Assembly: GCF_040901545.1 (NCBI RefSeq) | Contig: NZ_JBBDYL010000005.1 | Span: forward strand, 1-64,000 | From: Sulfuricaulis sp040901545 | GTDB lineage: Bacteria; Pseudomonadota; Gammaproteobacteria; Acidiferrobacterales; Sulfurifustaceae | DNA length: 64,000 bases | Reading direction: 5' to 3' | In this document: positions 25,850 through 34,425 of the stretch, piece by piece | Numbering within the stretch: position 1 is the stretch's first letter | Layout: each line of letters opens with the position of its first letter | Program-made: the position numbers and the translations under genes | Notes under the pieces: model-generated | Seen by the model: the letters and a program-made list of their open reading frames with translations, nothing else | The model's database searches: none | What the model was told of the DNA's origin: nothing

Positions 25850-25870
25850 GAAACTTAAGATAAAGAATGA

Positions 25871-25988
25871 ATGGACAGAATTGACAGGATTTACAGGATT
25901 AAAAACAGGATTAACAGGATTAATTGTTTTAATTTTTAAAAATCCTTAATCTTGTAAATCCTGAAAAATCCTGTTAATCCTGTGAATT
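25871..25988. repeat. Dispersed inverted repeat, acaggatt family, copy 1
   Basis: A roughly 118-bp imperfect inverted repeat whose arms are built from repeated acaggatt/aatcctgt units (left arm ttgacaggatttacaggatt; right arm taatcttgtaaatcctg). The centre is AT-rich. Two further copies bracket the MazG-like gene at 47250 and 47690. It lies between the convergent ends of the YgfB-family gene and the PA2778-type gene and may serve as a terminator-like or REP/MITE-like element. Confidence 0.85.
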
Positions 25989-25990
25989 AA

Positions 25991-26947
25991 TTATTTTCCG
26001 AGGTTTGCCTCGATCTGCTTCAGTGTCTCACGGAAGGTTTCCCGTTGCGGTCCGCCGATATCCACGGCGCGCTGTGCCGCGACGCGTGCCTCCCCCCACC
26101 GTTGTTGATCCGCCAGTGTCAGGGCGAGATTGTTGTAGGCCACGGCGGCGTCCGGGTGATCCCGGGTCGCCTGCCGGAATGCCTCCTCGGCACCGTGGAG
26201 GTCTGCCAGCGCATAGCGGCTGTTTCCGAGCCCGATGCGGGCGGCCAGGCTTTTCGGCCAGCGCTTGAGCGCCGTGTCGTAGGCGATAACGGTTTCATTC
26301 CATCGACCGATGCGCTCGAGCGGCGCAACCGCCTGCAGATACGGAATTTCCTCGGCGGTGAACGGGAGGCGATCGGGTGGCATCACCACCATTGACCAGT
26401 ACTGCGATCGGCGCCACGTGCGCTCGAAAACCCTGAACGGAACCTCGCGGCGTTTCTCCCTTCCCGATCGCAGGATCAAGCGGTCGCCTTTCAGATCAAA
26501 TCCGACGACCACGGCGTAATGCCATATGGGATACCACGGCAGGCTAAGGTTCTGCAAAATCACCACCGGATTATGGGTTGCGACCTCGGCCAGCAGCGAT
26601 TCCAGCTGCGGTTGCAAGACATACGGAATGCGTCCGTGCCGGCGCGCGGCCCCGATCAGCTCGAGTTGCAGGCTCCCCTGGCGTTCAGGAATGTAAACCT
26701 GGGGCGCCAGGTCAGAGGGAGTGACCTGGCTCCCGCTCCAGGTGAGCACGGTCGCCAATGCCGCCGGCCCACACTGGTATTCCTCCTGCGGAAAGAAGGG
26801 CACCGACGTGAGTTCGACCGGGTCCGGGAAGACCTCGGCGGTGGCGCGTATTCGATCGGTCTGCAGGGTGGCACAACCGGCCGTCAGCACGATCACGAAA
26901 AAAACTAAACCGCCCGTGCAAAGCCGGGCGGTTTGTTTACGACTCAT
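25991..26947 (-). CDS. PA2778-family C39-like cysteine peptidase lipoprotein with TPR repeats
   Basis: A 318-aa lipoprotein: the signal ends in LTAGC (Cys at about residue 25). Residues about 45-200 form a peptidase C39-like domain with the active-site Cys in EEYQCGPAALATVL and the His in PIWHYAVVVGFD. Residues about 220-315 form two or three TPR units (RIGLGNSRYALADLHGAEEA, AVAYNNLALTLADQQRWGEA). The family is PA2778; members sit next to a PA2779 membrane protein, as here (24 bp upstream), and are periplasmic or outer-membrane linked. The substrate is unknown. Confidence 0.87.
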   Translation of the reverse strand: MSRKQTARLCTGGLVFFVIVLTAGCATLQTDRIRATAEVFPDPVELTSVPFFPQEEYQCGPAALATVLTWSGSQVTPSDLAPQVYIPERQGSLQLELIGAARRHGRIPYVLQPQLESLLAEVATHNPVVILQNLSLPWYPIWHYAVVVGFDLKGDRLILRSGREKRREVPFRVFERTWRRSQYWSMVVMPPDRLPFTAEEIPYLQAVAPLERIGRWNETVIAYDTALKRWPKSLAARIGLGNSRYALADLHGAEEAFRQATRDHPDAAVAYNNLALTLADQQRWGEARVAAQRAVDIGGPQRETFRETLKQIEANLGK

Positions 26948-26971
26948 CCGGGTTAACGCCGATCGAAGTGC

Positions 26972-27376
26972 TTAACGCTTCGGATGCTTGACGAACGGGA
27001 ATATATTGGTGTATCCGAGGATATCCGTGATCAGCAGCACGATGAAAATAAACACCAGCAGTCCGAGGCCGTCACCGCCCGCCGGCAGTTGATCCATCTT
27101 GGCCGCCAGGGTTTGGACTTCGTTATCCGTCAGGCTGTCAAGACGCGCCTGCACCTGCGCCGGATCGACACCCCGGGCGACGAGTTGGGATTTCACGCTG
27201 TCGCGGTTGAGGACAGTCTTCAGTCGTTCACGATCTTGTTGCACCTGAGCCGCATTGACCACGACCTCGGTGCCGATCATGCCGGCCTGCGCGCTGGGGA
27301 AGTGGATGGAGAGCGCAAGCAGGCCCAGCACAACCAGATGGCTGACGGGTTTGGTAAGGCGACGAAGTTTTTCCAT
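26972..27376 (-). CDS. PA2779-family small membrane protein
   Basis: A 134-aa protein of the PA2779 family. An N-terminal signal/anchor (LVVLGLLALSIHFPSAQAG) is followed by a soluble helical part with AQVQQDRERLKTVLNRDSVK and a second hydrophobic helix near the end (GLGLLVFIFIVLLITDILGY). The start at 27376 is chosen because AGGAG lies eight bases upstream; a longer frame reaching 27418 has no such site. It is cotranscribed with the PA2778-type peptidase and presumably its partner or substrate. Known PA2779 proteins contain a processing-like middle region, but the role is undescribed. Confidence 0.83.
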   Translation of the reverse strand: MEKLRRLTKPVSHLVVLGLLALSIHFPSAQAGMIGTEVVVNAAQVQQDRERLKTVLNRDSVKSQLVARGVDPAQVQARLDSLTDNEVQTLAAKMDQLPAGGDGLGLLVFIFIVLLITDILGYTNIFPFVKHPKR

Positions 27377-27581
27377 TAGTTTGATCTCCTGATACGTGGG
27401 ATGAAGTTGATCCAGCATAATTTAACCTTAGGGGCAGCCGCCATACCGGCCACCCGGTTTCGTCCAGCAAGCTATACCGGCCGTCGAATTTCTTGCTGAC
27501 AAAGACCGTTTACTGGCCGGGAATTATAACAAGTTGCCGGATTCTAACCAGCGACAACGTTTCGGCTCCGAATTTGGCATA

Positions 27582-28892
27582 ATGGATTGGATGGACATGA
27601 AAGTCTGCCAAAAACGCCGCGAAACGCTGATGAGCCACATGGGCGGCGGCGTGGCCATTCTGCCGACCGCCCCGGTGCGCGTGCGCAATCGCGACGTGCA
27701 TTATCCTTTTCGCGCCGACAGCGATTTTTATTACTTGACGCACTTTCCCGAACCCGAGGCCGTCGCGGTGCTGGTCCCGGGGCGCAGCCATGGTGAATAC
27801 ATCCTGTTCTGCCGCGACCGCAATCCGGAAAAGGAGATTTGGGAAGGGAGGCGCGCCGGTCTCGAAGGCGCGCGCGCGCTGTACGGGGCGGACGACGCTT
27901 TTCCCATAGATGACATCGATGAAATCCTGCCCGGCCTGCTCGAGAATCGCGAAAAAGTTTTTTACAGCATGGGCCGCTATCCGGATTTTGACGCCCATTT
28001 GATGACCTGGGTTAATGAAGTCCGCGGCAAGGCGCGCAACGGCGTGCACGCGCCGGGCGAGTTCGTGGATCTGAATCACATCTTGCACGAGATGCGCCTG
28101 TTCAAGGGACCGGAGGAAATCCGGCTGATGAAACGGGCGGCCAAGATTACCGCGCAGGCGCACCGCCGAGCCATGCAAGCGTGCCGGCCGGGCATGAAAG
28201 AATACGAAATTGAAGCGGAATTGCTGTACGAGTTCAAAAAAGGCGGCAGCGCCTACCCGGCCTATCCGCCGATCGTCGGGGCCGGGCGCAACAGTTGCAT
28301 CCTTCACTACACGGACAACAATGCCGAGCTCAAATCCGGCGACGTACTGCTCATCGACGCCGGCGCCGAGATCGATGGCTACGCCGCGGATGTCACGCGC
28401 ACGTTTCCCGTTACCGGGCGCTTCAACGGCGAGCAGCGCGCCGTCTACGAGCTGGTGCTGGCCGCGCAATCGGCGGCCATCGAGCAGGTCAAGCCCGGTA
28501 AGCACTGGAACGATCCGCATGAAACCGCGGTGCGTTGCCTAACGCAAGGGCTGAAGGATCTGGGGCTGCTCGACGGCAGCGTGGACGGGCATATTGAAAA
28601 CGCAGACTACAAGCGTTTCTACATGCATCGCACCGGACATTGGCTCGGCATGGACGTGCACGACGTCGGCGATTACAAGCTGGACGAGACCTGGCGGCTG
28701 CTCGAACCCGGGATGGTGCTCACGGTGGAGCCGGGCCTGTATATCGGCGAAGGCAAGCATATTCCGGCCGGTTTCAGCAATATTGGCGTGCGTATCGAAG
28801 ACGATGTTTTGGTAACGCGCGAGGGCAATGAAGTGCTTTCGCGGGACGCGCCCAAGGCCATCGACGAGATCGAAGCCTTGATGAAAAAGTAG
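27582..28892 (+). CDS. pepP: Xaa-Pro aminopeptidase P
   Basis: A 436-aa M24B metallopeptidase removing an N-terminal residue that precedes proline. The N-terminal domain (RADSDFYYLTHFPEPEA) matches AMP-N. Metal ligands are all visible: two Asp in LLIDAGAEIDGYAADVTRTF, His in HRTGHWLGMDVHDVG, Glu in LTVEPGLYI and Glu in VRIEDDVLV. Of the clustered Met codons at 27582, 27591 and 27597, any could be the start; the first is given. The order pepP-ubiH-(second hydroxylase) is the usual gammaproteobacterial operon, although a repeat lies between pepP and ubiH. Confidence 0.93.
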   Translation: MDWMDMKVCQKRRETLMSHMGGGVAILPTAPVRVRNRDVHYPFRADSDFYYLTHFPEPEAVAVLVPGRSHGEYILFCRDRNPEKEIWEGRRAGLEGARALYGADDAFPIDDIDEILPGLLENREKVFYSMGRYPDFDAHLMTWVNEVRGKARNGVHAPGEFVDLNHILHEMRLFKGPEEIRLMKRAAKITAQAHRRAMQACRPGMKEYEIEAELLYEFKKGGSAYPAYPPIVGAGRNSCILHYTDNNAELKSGDVLLIDAGAEIDGYAADVTRTFPVTGRFNGEQRAVYELVLAAQSAAIEQVKPGKHWNDPHETAVRCLTQGLKDLGLLDGSVDGHIENADYKRFYMHRTGHWLGMDVHDVGDYKLDETWRLLEPGMVLTVEPGLYIGEGKHIPAGFSNIGVRIEDDVLVTREGNEVLSRDAPKAIDEIEALMKK

Positions 28893-28979
28893 CAAGTTAC
28901 AAGTGACAAGTAGCAAGAAAAAAATGAACGGTTCTCTGCAGCTTTACTTGCAACTTGCTGCTTGAAACTTGCAATCGAT
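28893..28979. repeat. Inverted repeat of caagt/acttg units
   Basis: The pepP-ubiH gap consists of a left arm (gcaagttacaagtgacaag) and a right arm (cttgcaacttgctgcttg) that can fold back on each other around an A-rich centre. This is a REP-like element of a second repeat type, different from the acaggatt family. Confidence 0.7.
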
Positions 28980-28982
28980 TTT

Positions 28983-30197
28983 ATGGACTACGACATTCTC
29001 ATCATCGGCGGCGGTCTGGTCGGCGCGAGCCTCGCTTGTGCCTTGCGGGTTATCCCCTTGCGCATTGCGGTGATCGAGGCGGTGCCGCTAGCCTCGTCGG
29101 CACAGCCGAGTTATGACGACCGCACACTGGCCCTGGCCTATGGGTCGAAGCGGATATTTGAAAGCTTGATGGTTTGGGACGCCGTCGCGCCCGATGCCAC
29201 CCCCATCGACCGGATTCATATCTCGGACCGTGGCCGCTTCGGGGTTACGCGCCTTTCGGCGGCCGATGCGGGGCTGCCGGCCCTGGGTTATGTCGTGGCC
29301 AATCGCCGATTGGGGGCGGCGTTGCTCGGCGGGTTGCAGCAGGCGCCGCAGATCGAGTGGTTGTGCCCGGCGGAAATGCAGGATATCCGGCTCACGCCCG
29401 ACACCGCCACGACGACCATTCGCCATCAAGACCAGATCAGGACACTCACCGCGCGACTGATCATCGCCGCCGACGGCGCGCATTCCGCGGTGCGCGCGGC
29501 GCTCGGAATCGAGGCCGAGCGTACCGAATATTTCCAGAGCGCCATCGTCTCCACGGCGACGGCCAGCGAACCGCATCGCAACACGGCATACGAACGCTTC
29601 ACCGACACCGGGCCGCTGGCGCTGCTGCCATTGCGTACCCACGATGTCGCGGTGGTGTGGAGCGCACAAGACGCCGAAGAAAAAGTAATTCTGGGTTGGA
29701 GCGACGAGGAATTTTTATCCCGGTTGCAGAATCGTTTCGGCGACCGCCTCGGGACGTTCACCCGAATCGGCAAGCGTGCCGCCCATCCACTCACGCTGAC
29801 ACGGGTCAGGGAACATGTCCGGCCGCACCTGGCGCTGATCGGCAACGCGGCCCACACCGTGCATCCGGTAGCCGGGCAGGGTTTTAATCTGGGGCTGCGG
29901 GACGTGGCGGCGCTGGCGGAGATTTTGGCCGATGCCGTGCGGGACGGCGAGGATATTGGAGATATTCGGGTGTTGCGCGGCTACGCCGATTGGCGCCGGC
30001 GCGATAATCGGATAACGGCGGGATTTACCAATGGCCTCATCCGGATTTTTTCCAACAACCTGTTTCCGTTCACGCTGGCGCGCAATGCCGGGCTGCTGGC
30101 CGTGGATCTGCTCCCGGGAATCAAGCGCGGACTCATACGCATCACCAGCGGCCAGGCCGGGCGGCTCCCGCGCCTGGCGCGCGGGCTGCCGTTGTGA
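28983..30197 (+). CDS. ubiH: UbiH-type ubiquinone biosynthesis FAD hydroxylase
   Basis: A 404-aa flavin monooxygenase of the UbiH/COQ6 family, hydroxylating the aromatic ring of a ubiquinone precursor (probably the C6 step, 2-octaprenyl-6-methoxyphenol hydroxylase). Motifs: FAD-binding ILIIGGGLVGASLACAL at the N-terminus, the DG motif AADGAHSAVRAALG, and the GD-like C-terminal box with HPVAGQGFNLGLRD. ATG 28983 starts exactly at the first beta strand and is preferred to an upstream codon at 28962. It works at the inner membrane with the Ubi complex and precedes a paralogous hydroxylase by 19 bp. Confidence 0.88.
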   Translation: MDYDILIIGGGLVGASLACALRVIPLRIAVIEAVPLASSAQPSYDDRTLALAYGSKRIFESLMVWDAVAPDATPIDRIHISDRGRFGVTRLSAADAGLPALGYVVANRRLGAALLGGLQQAPQIEWLCPAEMQDIRLTPDTATTTIRHQDQIRTLTARLIIAADGAHSAVRAALGIEAERTEYFQSAIVSTATASEPHRNTAYERFTDTGPLALLPLRTHDVAVVWSAQDAEEKVILGWSDEEFLSRLQNRFGDRLGTFTRIGKRAAHPLTLTRVREHVRPHLALIGNAAHTVHPVAGQGFNLGLRDVAALAEILADAVRDGEDIGDIRVLRGYADWRRRDNRITAGFTNGLIRIFSNNLFPFTLARNAGLLAVDLLPGIKRGLIRITSGQAGRLPRLARGLPL

Positions 30198-30216
30198 GAC
30201 TGATAATTAAAGTGTC

Positions 30217-31434
30217 ATGAAAAGTAACTTCGATATCGTGATCGTGGGGGGCGGCATGGTGGGAACCGCGCTGGCCGTCGCACTGGGAAATTCACCCCTC
30301 AAGGTTGCGGTACTCGACCGCGTGAGCGCGGCACCGCCACCGGAGAAAGATTATGACCCGCGCGTCAGCGCCATCACGCTGGCTTCGCGCGCCTTGTTTG
30401 ACAATCTCGGTGCCTGGGTTGGGATGGAACGGCGGCGTGTCTCCCCGGTGCGCGAGATGCACGTGTGGAGCGGCAACGACGGCGGGTCGATTCATTTCAA
30501 TGCGGCCGAAATCGGCGAGCCGGCGCTCGCTTATATCGTCGAGAACAGCGTGATCCAGACGGCGCTCATCGAGCGGCTACATCAGTTCACCAATGTCCAT
30601 TATCTGTGCCCGGTCGAGATCGGCGATATTACGCTGGCGGATAACGGTGCAGTGATCGTGCTGCAAGATGGACGCTTGCTGCAGACGCGGTTGCTGGTCG
30701 GCGCCGACGGCGCGGACTCCGCCGTGCGACAGGCGGCCGGTATCGAAACCCATGCGCTTAAACTCAATCAGCAAGGCATCGTGGCGACGGTCACAACGGA
30801 AAGGCCGCACGAGCATATCGCGCGCCAGCGGTTTCTGGCGACCGGGCCGCTGGCCTTCCTGCCGCTCGATGAGCCGCGTACCTGTTCCATCGTCTGGTCG
30901 GCGGACAATACGCGGGCCGAGCAGTTGATGGCGCTCGATGACGCGGCTTTTATCCCAGATTTGCATCAAGCATTTGGATCATCCCTGGGAAATATTCACA
31001 CGGTCACACCGCGTGCCGCATTTCCGCTGGTGCTGTCGCATGCCAAAACCTACACCGCGCCGCATCTGGCGCTCATCGGCGATGTCGCCCACACGGTGCA
31101 TCCGCTGGCCGGGCAGGGCGTGAACCTCGGTTTCCTCGATGCTGCGACATTGGCCGAGGTATTGCTGGATGCCGTAGCAAACCATAAGGACATCGGGGAT
31201 CACGCCGTGTTGCGGCGCTACGAACGCTGGCGCAAGGGCGACAATCTCGCGATGATTTCCATCACGGGTGGGTTTAAGTATCTTTTTGGCAATGATCTCC
31301 CGGGAGTTAGCCAGCTGCGGAATCTGGGGCTTGATCTCACCAATGCCGCGACACCCATCAAAAATTTTATTATGCGCAGGGCGAGTGGATTGGAAGGGGA
31401 TCTGCCCAAGCTCGCGAGGCGAGCCTTGAATTAA
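30217..31434 (+). CDS. Second ubiquinone FAD hydroxylase (UbiI/UbiF/UbiM-like)
   Basis: A 405-aa paralogue of the preceding UbiH, with IVIVGGGMVGTALAVALG, the DG motif GADGADSAVRQAAG and HPLAGQGVNLGFLD. Together with UbiH it would perform another ring hydroxylation of ubiquinone synthesis (C5 in UbiI, or C1 in UbiF); sequence inspection alone does not fix which position. It starts 19 bp after ubiH with the same orientation and probably shares the mRNA, which ends at the terminator at 31479. Confidence 0.85.
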   Translation: MKSNFDIVIVGGGMVGTALAVALGNSPLKVAVLDRVSAAPPPEKDYDPRVSAITLASRALFDNLGAWVGMERRRVSPVREMHVWSGNDGGSIHFNAAEIGEPALAYIVENSVIQTALIERLHQFTNVHYLCPVEIGDITLADNGAVIVLQDGRLLQTRLLVGADGADSAVRQAAGIETHALKLNQQGIVATVTTERPHEHIARQRFLATGPLAFLPLDEPRTCSIVWSADNTRAEQLMALDDAAFIPDLHQAFGSSLGNIHTVTPRAAFPLVLSHAKTYTAPHLALIGDVAHTVHPLAGQGVNLGFLDAATLAEVLLDAVANHKDIGDHAVLRRYERWRKGDNLAMISITGGFKYLFGNDLPGVSQLRNLGLDLTNAATPIKNFIMRRASGLEGDLPKLARRALN

Positions 31435-31441
31435 GAATGTC

Positions 31442-31461
31442 ATTCCGGCAAAAGCCGGAAT
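31442..31461. repeat. Short palindromic attccggc/gccggaat repeat
   Basis: A perfect 8-bp inverted repeat attccggc-aaaa-gccggaat followed by ccagg, a REP-like palindrome common in proteobacterial intergenic regions. It lies just after the hydroxylase stop. Confidence 0.75.
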
Positions 31462-31478
31462 CCAGGGTGTAAATGAGT

Positions 31479-31505
31479 AAAAGCCGCCTTTGGCGGCTTT
31501 TATTT
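31479..31505 (+). terminator. Rho-independent terminator after the ubi operon
   Basis: A perfect stem aaaagccgcc-ttt-ggcggctttt (31479-31501) followed by attttg. It ends the pepP-ubiH-hydroxylase transcription unit. Confidence 0.85.
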
Positions 31506-31545
31506 TGAAAAGCTATTTGCGGGTAGCTCCACCCCTGCACCCTGG

Positions 31546-31579
31546 GTGACTTTCTTTTGTTCGGCCAAAAGAAAGTCAC
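31546..31579. repeat. 13-bp perfect inverted repeat in a repeat-like segment
   Basis: gtgactttctttt and aaaagaaagtcac are exact reverse complements separated by 8 bases. The surrounding 31510-31760 is GC-rich, without a convincing gene, and resembles the widespread non-coding gtgactttctttt elements of beta- and gammaproteobacteria. It forms the left edge of an AT-rich islet. Confidence 0.7.
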
Positions 31580-31789
31580 GAAAGAAAATGCCGCCCGGAT
31601 GACGCGCTTGTCCTGTGCTTCGCGCCTTTGCCGTGCAGGTCGCGCAACGGCACTTCCCTGTGCCGTGCATGACGCGCGGGCTTTCCCGCCCGCGCCCCTT
31701 CGGGCTGGTGGGCAAAGGCTGGCGATGCTCGGGCGCGCCATACGGGATTCTAAAAAACCCCCAGTGGCGTCCATTTTACCTAAAATTAC

Positions 31790-31819
31790 TTGACATACTA
31801 ATTATACTAATAGTAAATT
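31790..31819 (+). promoter_or_regulatory. Promoter of the AT-rich islet, with repeated actaat operator-like sequence
   Basis: A perfect -35 TTGACA (31790-31795), 18-bp spacer and -10 TAAATT (31814-31819). The spacer has two direct actaat units (actaat-tat-actaat), a plausible operator for the DNA-binding-like product encoded 30 bp downstream. Confidence 0.55.
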
Positions 31820-31850
31820 TAGTTTCTCGTTGGAATTAGAGGGAAGCACC

Positions 31851-32300
31851 ATGCGTATGCATCGAATCGAAGTAGATGATGAAATCTTTCATTATCTTAA
31901 GGGAAAAGCGGAACCATTCGTTGATACTCCAAATACAGTACTGCGAAAGGAATTGTTGGGGGATAAATCAGGGTCTATACGTATATCCGTAGTTCGCAAT
32001 AATGGTTTAGATTTACCTATCATGCCTACCGGAATGCCGATAGCGCTTAGGCAGATTCTTGAAGTTGTACATATCGTCCGAAAAGAGGGTCTTAGTCGAC
32101 AAGAAGCAACGCATAATGTCGCAAATAAATATCGCGTTGCTCCCCCAACGGTGATTGATAAGTACTGTCGCCAGTTAAACCTCACGGCTCACGCGTTTGA
32201 TAGATTATTAACGCAACCCGGCCTTGCTGATCTTCGTGCCCTGCTTAATAAAAAATTTAATGAGCATCATGCCATGATTAAAAGGTATCTTGCGGAATGA
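31851..32300 (+). CDS. Putative DNA-binding regulator (ribbon-helix-helix-like N-terminus)
   Basis: A 149-aa protein. The N-terminus, HRIEVDDEIFHYLKGKAEPF followed by TPNTVLRKELLG, resembles the SeqA N-terminal ribbon-helix-helix type (IEVDDELYxYI...ILRRML). The second half, GLSRQEATHNVANKYRVAPP then TVIDKYCRQL, looks like a helix-turn-helix unit. This suggests a DNA-binding regulator; it is an inference from pattern only. The start at 31851 follows GAGGG at a good distance and a clear promoter. Codon use is much AT-richer than flanking genes, as is that of the next gene, which suggests horizontal acquisition. Confidence 0.6.
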   Translation: MRMHRIEVDDEIFHYLKGKAEPFVDTPNTVLRKELLGDKSGSIRISVVRNNGLDLPIMPTGMPIALRQILEVVHIVRKEGLSRQEATHNVANKYRVAPPTVIDKYCRQLNLTAHAFDRLLTQPGLADLRALLNKKFNEHHAMIKRYLAE

Positions 32301-32347
32301 TCAATTCACCTTGCGACGAACTCGTAAACTCACAGCAATAGGGGAAC

Positions 32348-32776
32348 ATGAGTTTTTTTAGAAAACTTTTTGGTAAGCGTGAAGAAAGTAACAATGTTGC
32401 GCATGTTCGCGCGATCTTAGAAAAGTTTATTGAGGCATCCTTCATACCGCTAAGTGGTATTGACGAGAAAAGCTCTAGTCATGGAATGACAATTCTTCTC
32501 TACATGTTTGGGGCGGTTGATATGGTCTGCCAAGTTAAGGGTGTCGATCAACAGACAACAATGTTGCTATTTAACGAAATGCTCCAAAATGAACTTGGCG
32601 AATACACTGATAAAGAGGCAGAAGCCCTTTTAAAAGAGGTAATCAAAGCTTCGGCTGAACCTGAAGGTCAGCAACTTATGAAGGAGGGAGCAGAGGCTCT
32701 TAGGCTCTGGCTCACCGAGAGCGATCTAGCGGTGCCGTACCGACTTACAGAGTTATTGAAGTCCAAGGGTAAATAA
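32348..32776 (+). CDS. Hypothetical protein of the AT-rich islet
   Basis: A 142-aa cytoplasmic protein with no recognised family. It begins with a basic amphipathic MSFFRKLFGKREE, a type of N-terminus often seen in membrane-surface proteins, then is predicted mainly helical with an acidic middle (NELGEYTDKEAEALLKEVIK) and no membrane helix or cysteine cluster beyond one Cys. It follows the putative regulator by 47 bp with the same orientation and similar AT-rich codon use, so the two may form one acquired unit. No function is proposed. Confidence 0.65.
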   Translation: MSFFRKLFGKREESNNVAHVRAILEKFIEASFIPLSGIDEKSSSHGMTILLYMFGAVDMVCQVKGVDQQTTMLLFNEMLQNELGEYTDKEAEALLKEVIKASAEPEGQQLMKEGAEALRLWLTESDLAVPYRLTELLKSKGK

Positions 32777-32879
32777 TGAGCGGAACAACAGGCTTTAAGC
32801 GCGTATGAAAGACTACAAATACCTCGCTTCGCGTGAAAATAAGGAAGAACCCCCCGAACCAACCTCGGAGAAAGAAACT

Positions 32880-33326
32880 ATGAACTACAGTGCGCGTCCG
32901 GCGTGGCTGAATCAGTGGTGGCAGATCGGTATTATGTTCTTGCTGCCCTTCGTTTTCATATTGGCCGTCTACAAGGGCCATCAATATTTTTCCCCCGAGA
33001 ACCTGCGCGTGGTTTATGTGGTGATTGGTGCGGTGTTTGTCTACTTGATGGTGGTGGTTATATTCCGCCGGTATTCGTGGCGTTACAAAATAGACGATGC
33101 GACGATCGAAAGCCGCGAAGGGATCATTGCGCGCAAGGTGCAGTCGATCCGGATCAAGGATCTGCGCAACATCAACGTAAATCAAACATTATGGCATCGC
33201 CTCGTGAACGTGGGCGATGTTGAGTTTTCCAGTGCCGGCGGTAGCGGGATCGAGGTGGTGTTTAAGGGAGTGGATGATCCCATGCAGGTCAAGGCGCTAG
33301 CACAGCGACTGCAAGCATCCGGCTGA
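32880..33326 (+). CDS. PH-domain (bPH2, DUF304-like) membrane protein
   Basis: A 148-aa protein with two membrane helices (about residues 15-33 and 43-62) and a C-terminal bacterial PH domain: WRYKIDDATIESREGIIARK, IRIKDLRNINVNQTLWHRL, VGDVEFSSAGGSG. The N-terminal NYSARPAWLNQWW is typical of this family. The start at 32880 has GGAG nine bases upstream; an in-frame ATG at 32805 would add 25 charged residues with no clear ribosome site. GC content returns to the local norm here. Probably a small membrane scaffold or lipid-sensing protein; the role is unknown. Confidence 0.8.
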   Translation: MNYSARPAWLNQWWQIGIMFLLPFVFILAVYKGHQYFSPENLRVVYVVIGAVFVYLMVVVIFRRYSWRYKIDDATIESREGIIARKVQSIRIKDLRNINVNQTLWHRLVNVGDVEFSSAGGSGIEVVFKGVDDPMQVKALAQRLQASG

Positions 33327-33386
33327 AGCCAGCGCGCTTCACCAGCGCCCCACATCGGTGAAATTAATTAACCAGAGATTTCCGCG

Positions 33387-34358
33387 CTAGCGCGCGTAGC
33401 CCCAGCTGTCCTTCAGGTACACGTCGAGTCCGGCGTAATCTTTGTCGTTGGCGTAGACCAGCCCCTTGGTGGAAGCATAGGTTTCCATCAGCCGGGCGGT
33501 GGCGGTTTTTCCTTCCCTTGAGAGCAGCCCCGTGGAGATTCTTGCCTGGTCTACCGATGAGAGACGTGGCCCGGCGGAGAACGCCTGGTTAGGCAGCGTT
33601 TTGGTTTTGTAAATGACGTGTACGGTGTTTTCGCTGTCGGAAAGTTTCTCCAGAATGGCGAGCGGGACAATCGCGGCCTCGCATTTGTTCCCGGTCGCAA
33701 CACCCTCGTAAGCTTTTGTCCAGCTTCCGCTGTTGACAATCATCGGCTGGCGGACGGGGTTATCGAACTTACTGAGCACGGCCAGTGTCCCCAGATTGGG
33801 AGGATCCATCGCGCAAACGGTCTGTCCCGCGAGTTGTTTAATGGTCGAGATGCTTTTGTTGTCCTTGTGCACCACGACTGTGTACGCAAATTCATCGGCA
33901 ATCTTCACCAGCACGCTGTGTCGCAGGTTCGATATCCGCCAGCTGTTGAGATGCGGCTCATCGAAGATGATGTCATAACTGCCGCGCAGCATTTCCATCT
34001 GGTAGGTGAGCCAATCGGCCGGGCGCTGGTACACGATAGTTCTACCGGTGACGCGCGACAGATATTCCGCAATCGGCTGATAGATGCGAGCGCTGTCCGC
34101 TTTTGCCTCGCGCGGCGGTGCACTGAATACCAGGACACTGTCGCGTCCCGCGGGCGCGCCACGGACGATCCCTTCGAGCGCGGGGGAACGACTGGCGGCA
34201 TTCTCGGGTGGTATAAATGCGGCTTTTCGTGCGGCCGGCGGTTTTCCCAGTGTGGACTTTTCATCCGCGCCAGCGCTGATGGGCGCTGTCAGCAGCAGCA
34301 CCCCGAGGGAAATCATGCCGGTCGCGACGGTTGTTCTTGATTTTTTTAAACTGTACAT
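33387..34358 (-). CDS. PhnD-like periplasmic substrate-binding protein
   Basis: A 323-aa protein with a signal peptide (TTVATGMISLGVLLLTAPISAGA) and the phosphate/phosphonate-binding fold: VLVFSAPPREAKADSARIYQ, PIAEYLSRVTGRTIVY, GSYDIIFDEPHLNSWR, and a late ANDKDYAGLDVYLKD. The family feeds ABC importers or periplasmic sensor domains. No permease or ATPase is nearby, so it may be an orphan binding protein or serve a signalling system. A paralogue lies 67 bp upstream in the same orientation. Ligand unknown. Confidence 0.82.
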   Translation of the reverse strand: MYSLKKSRTTVATGMISLGVLLLTAPISAGADEKSTLGKPPAARKAAFIPPENAASRSPALEGIVRGAPAGRDSVLVFSAPPREAKADSARIYQPIAEYLSRVTGRTIVYQRPADWLTYQMEMLRGSYDIIFDEPHLNSWRISNLRHSVLVKIADEFAYTVVVHKDNKSISTIKQLAGQTVCAMDPPNLGTLAVLSKFDNPVRQPMIVNSGSWTKAYEGVATGNKCEAAIVPLAILEKLSDSENTVHVIYKTKTLPNQAFSAGPRLSSVDQARISTGLLSREGKTATARLMETYASTKGLVYANDKDYAGLDVYLKDSWGYAR

Positions 34359-34425
34359 AAAACCTCCTGGTTGTCCGATAATTTATGGTTTCCGGTTAGC
34401 GCGCGTCAACCGTGCCGGCCACGTC

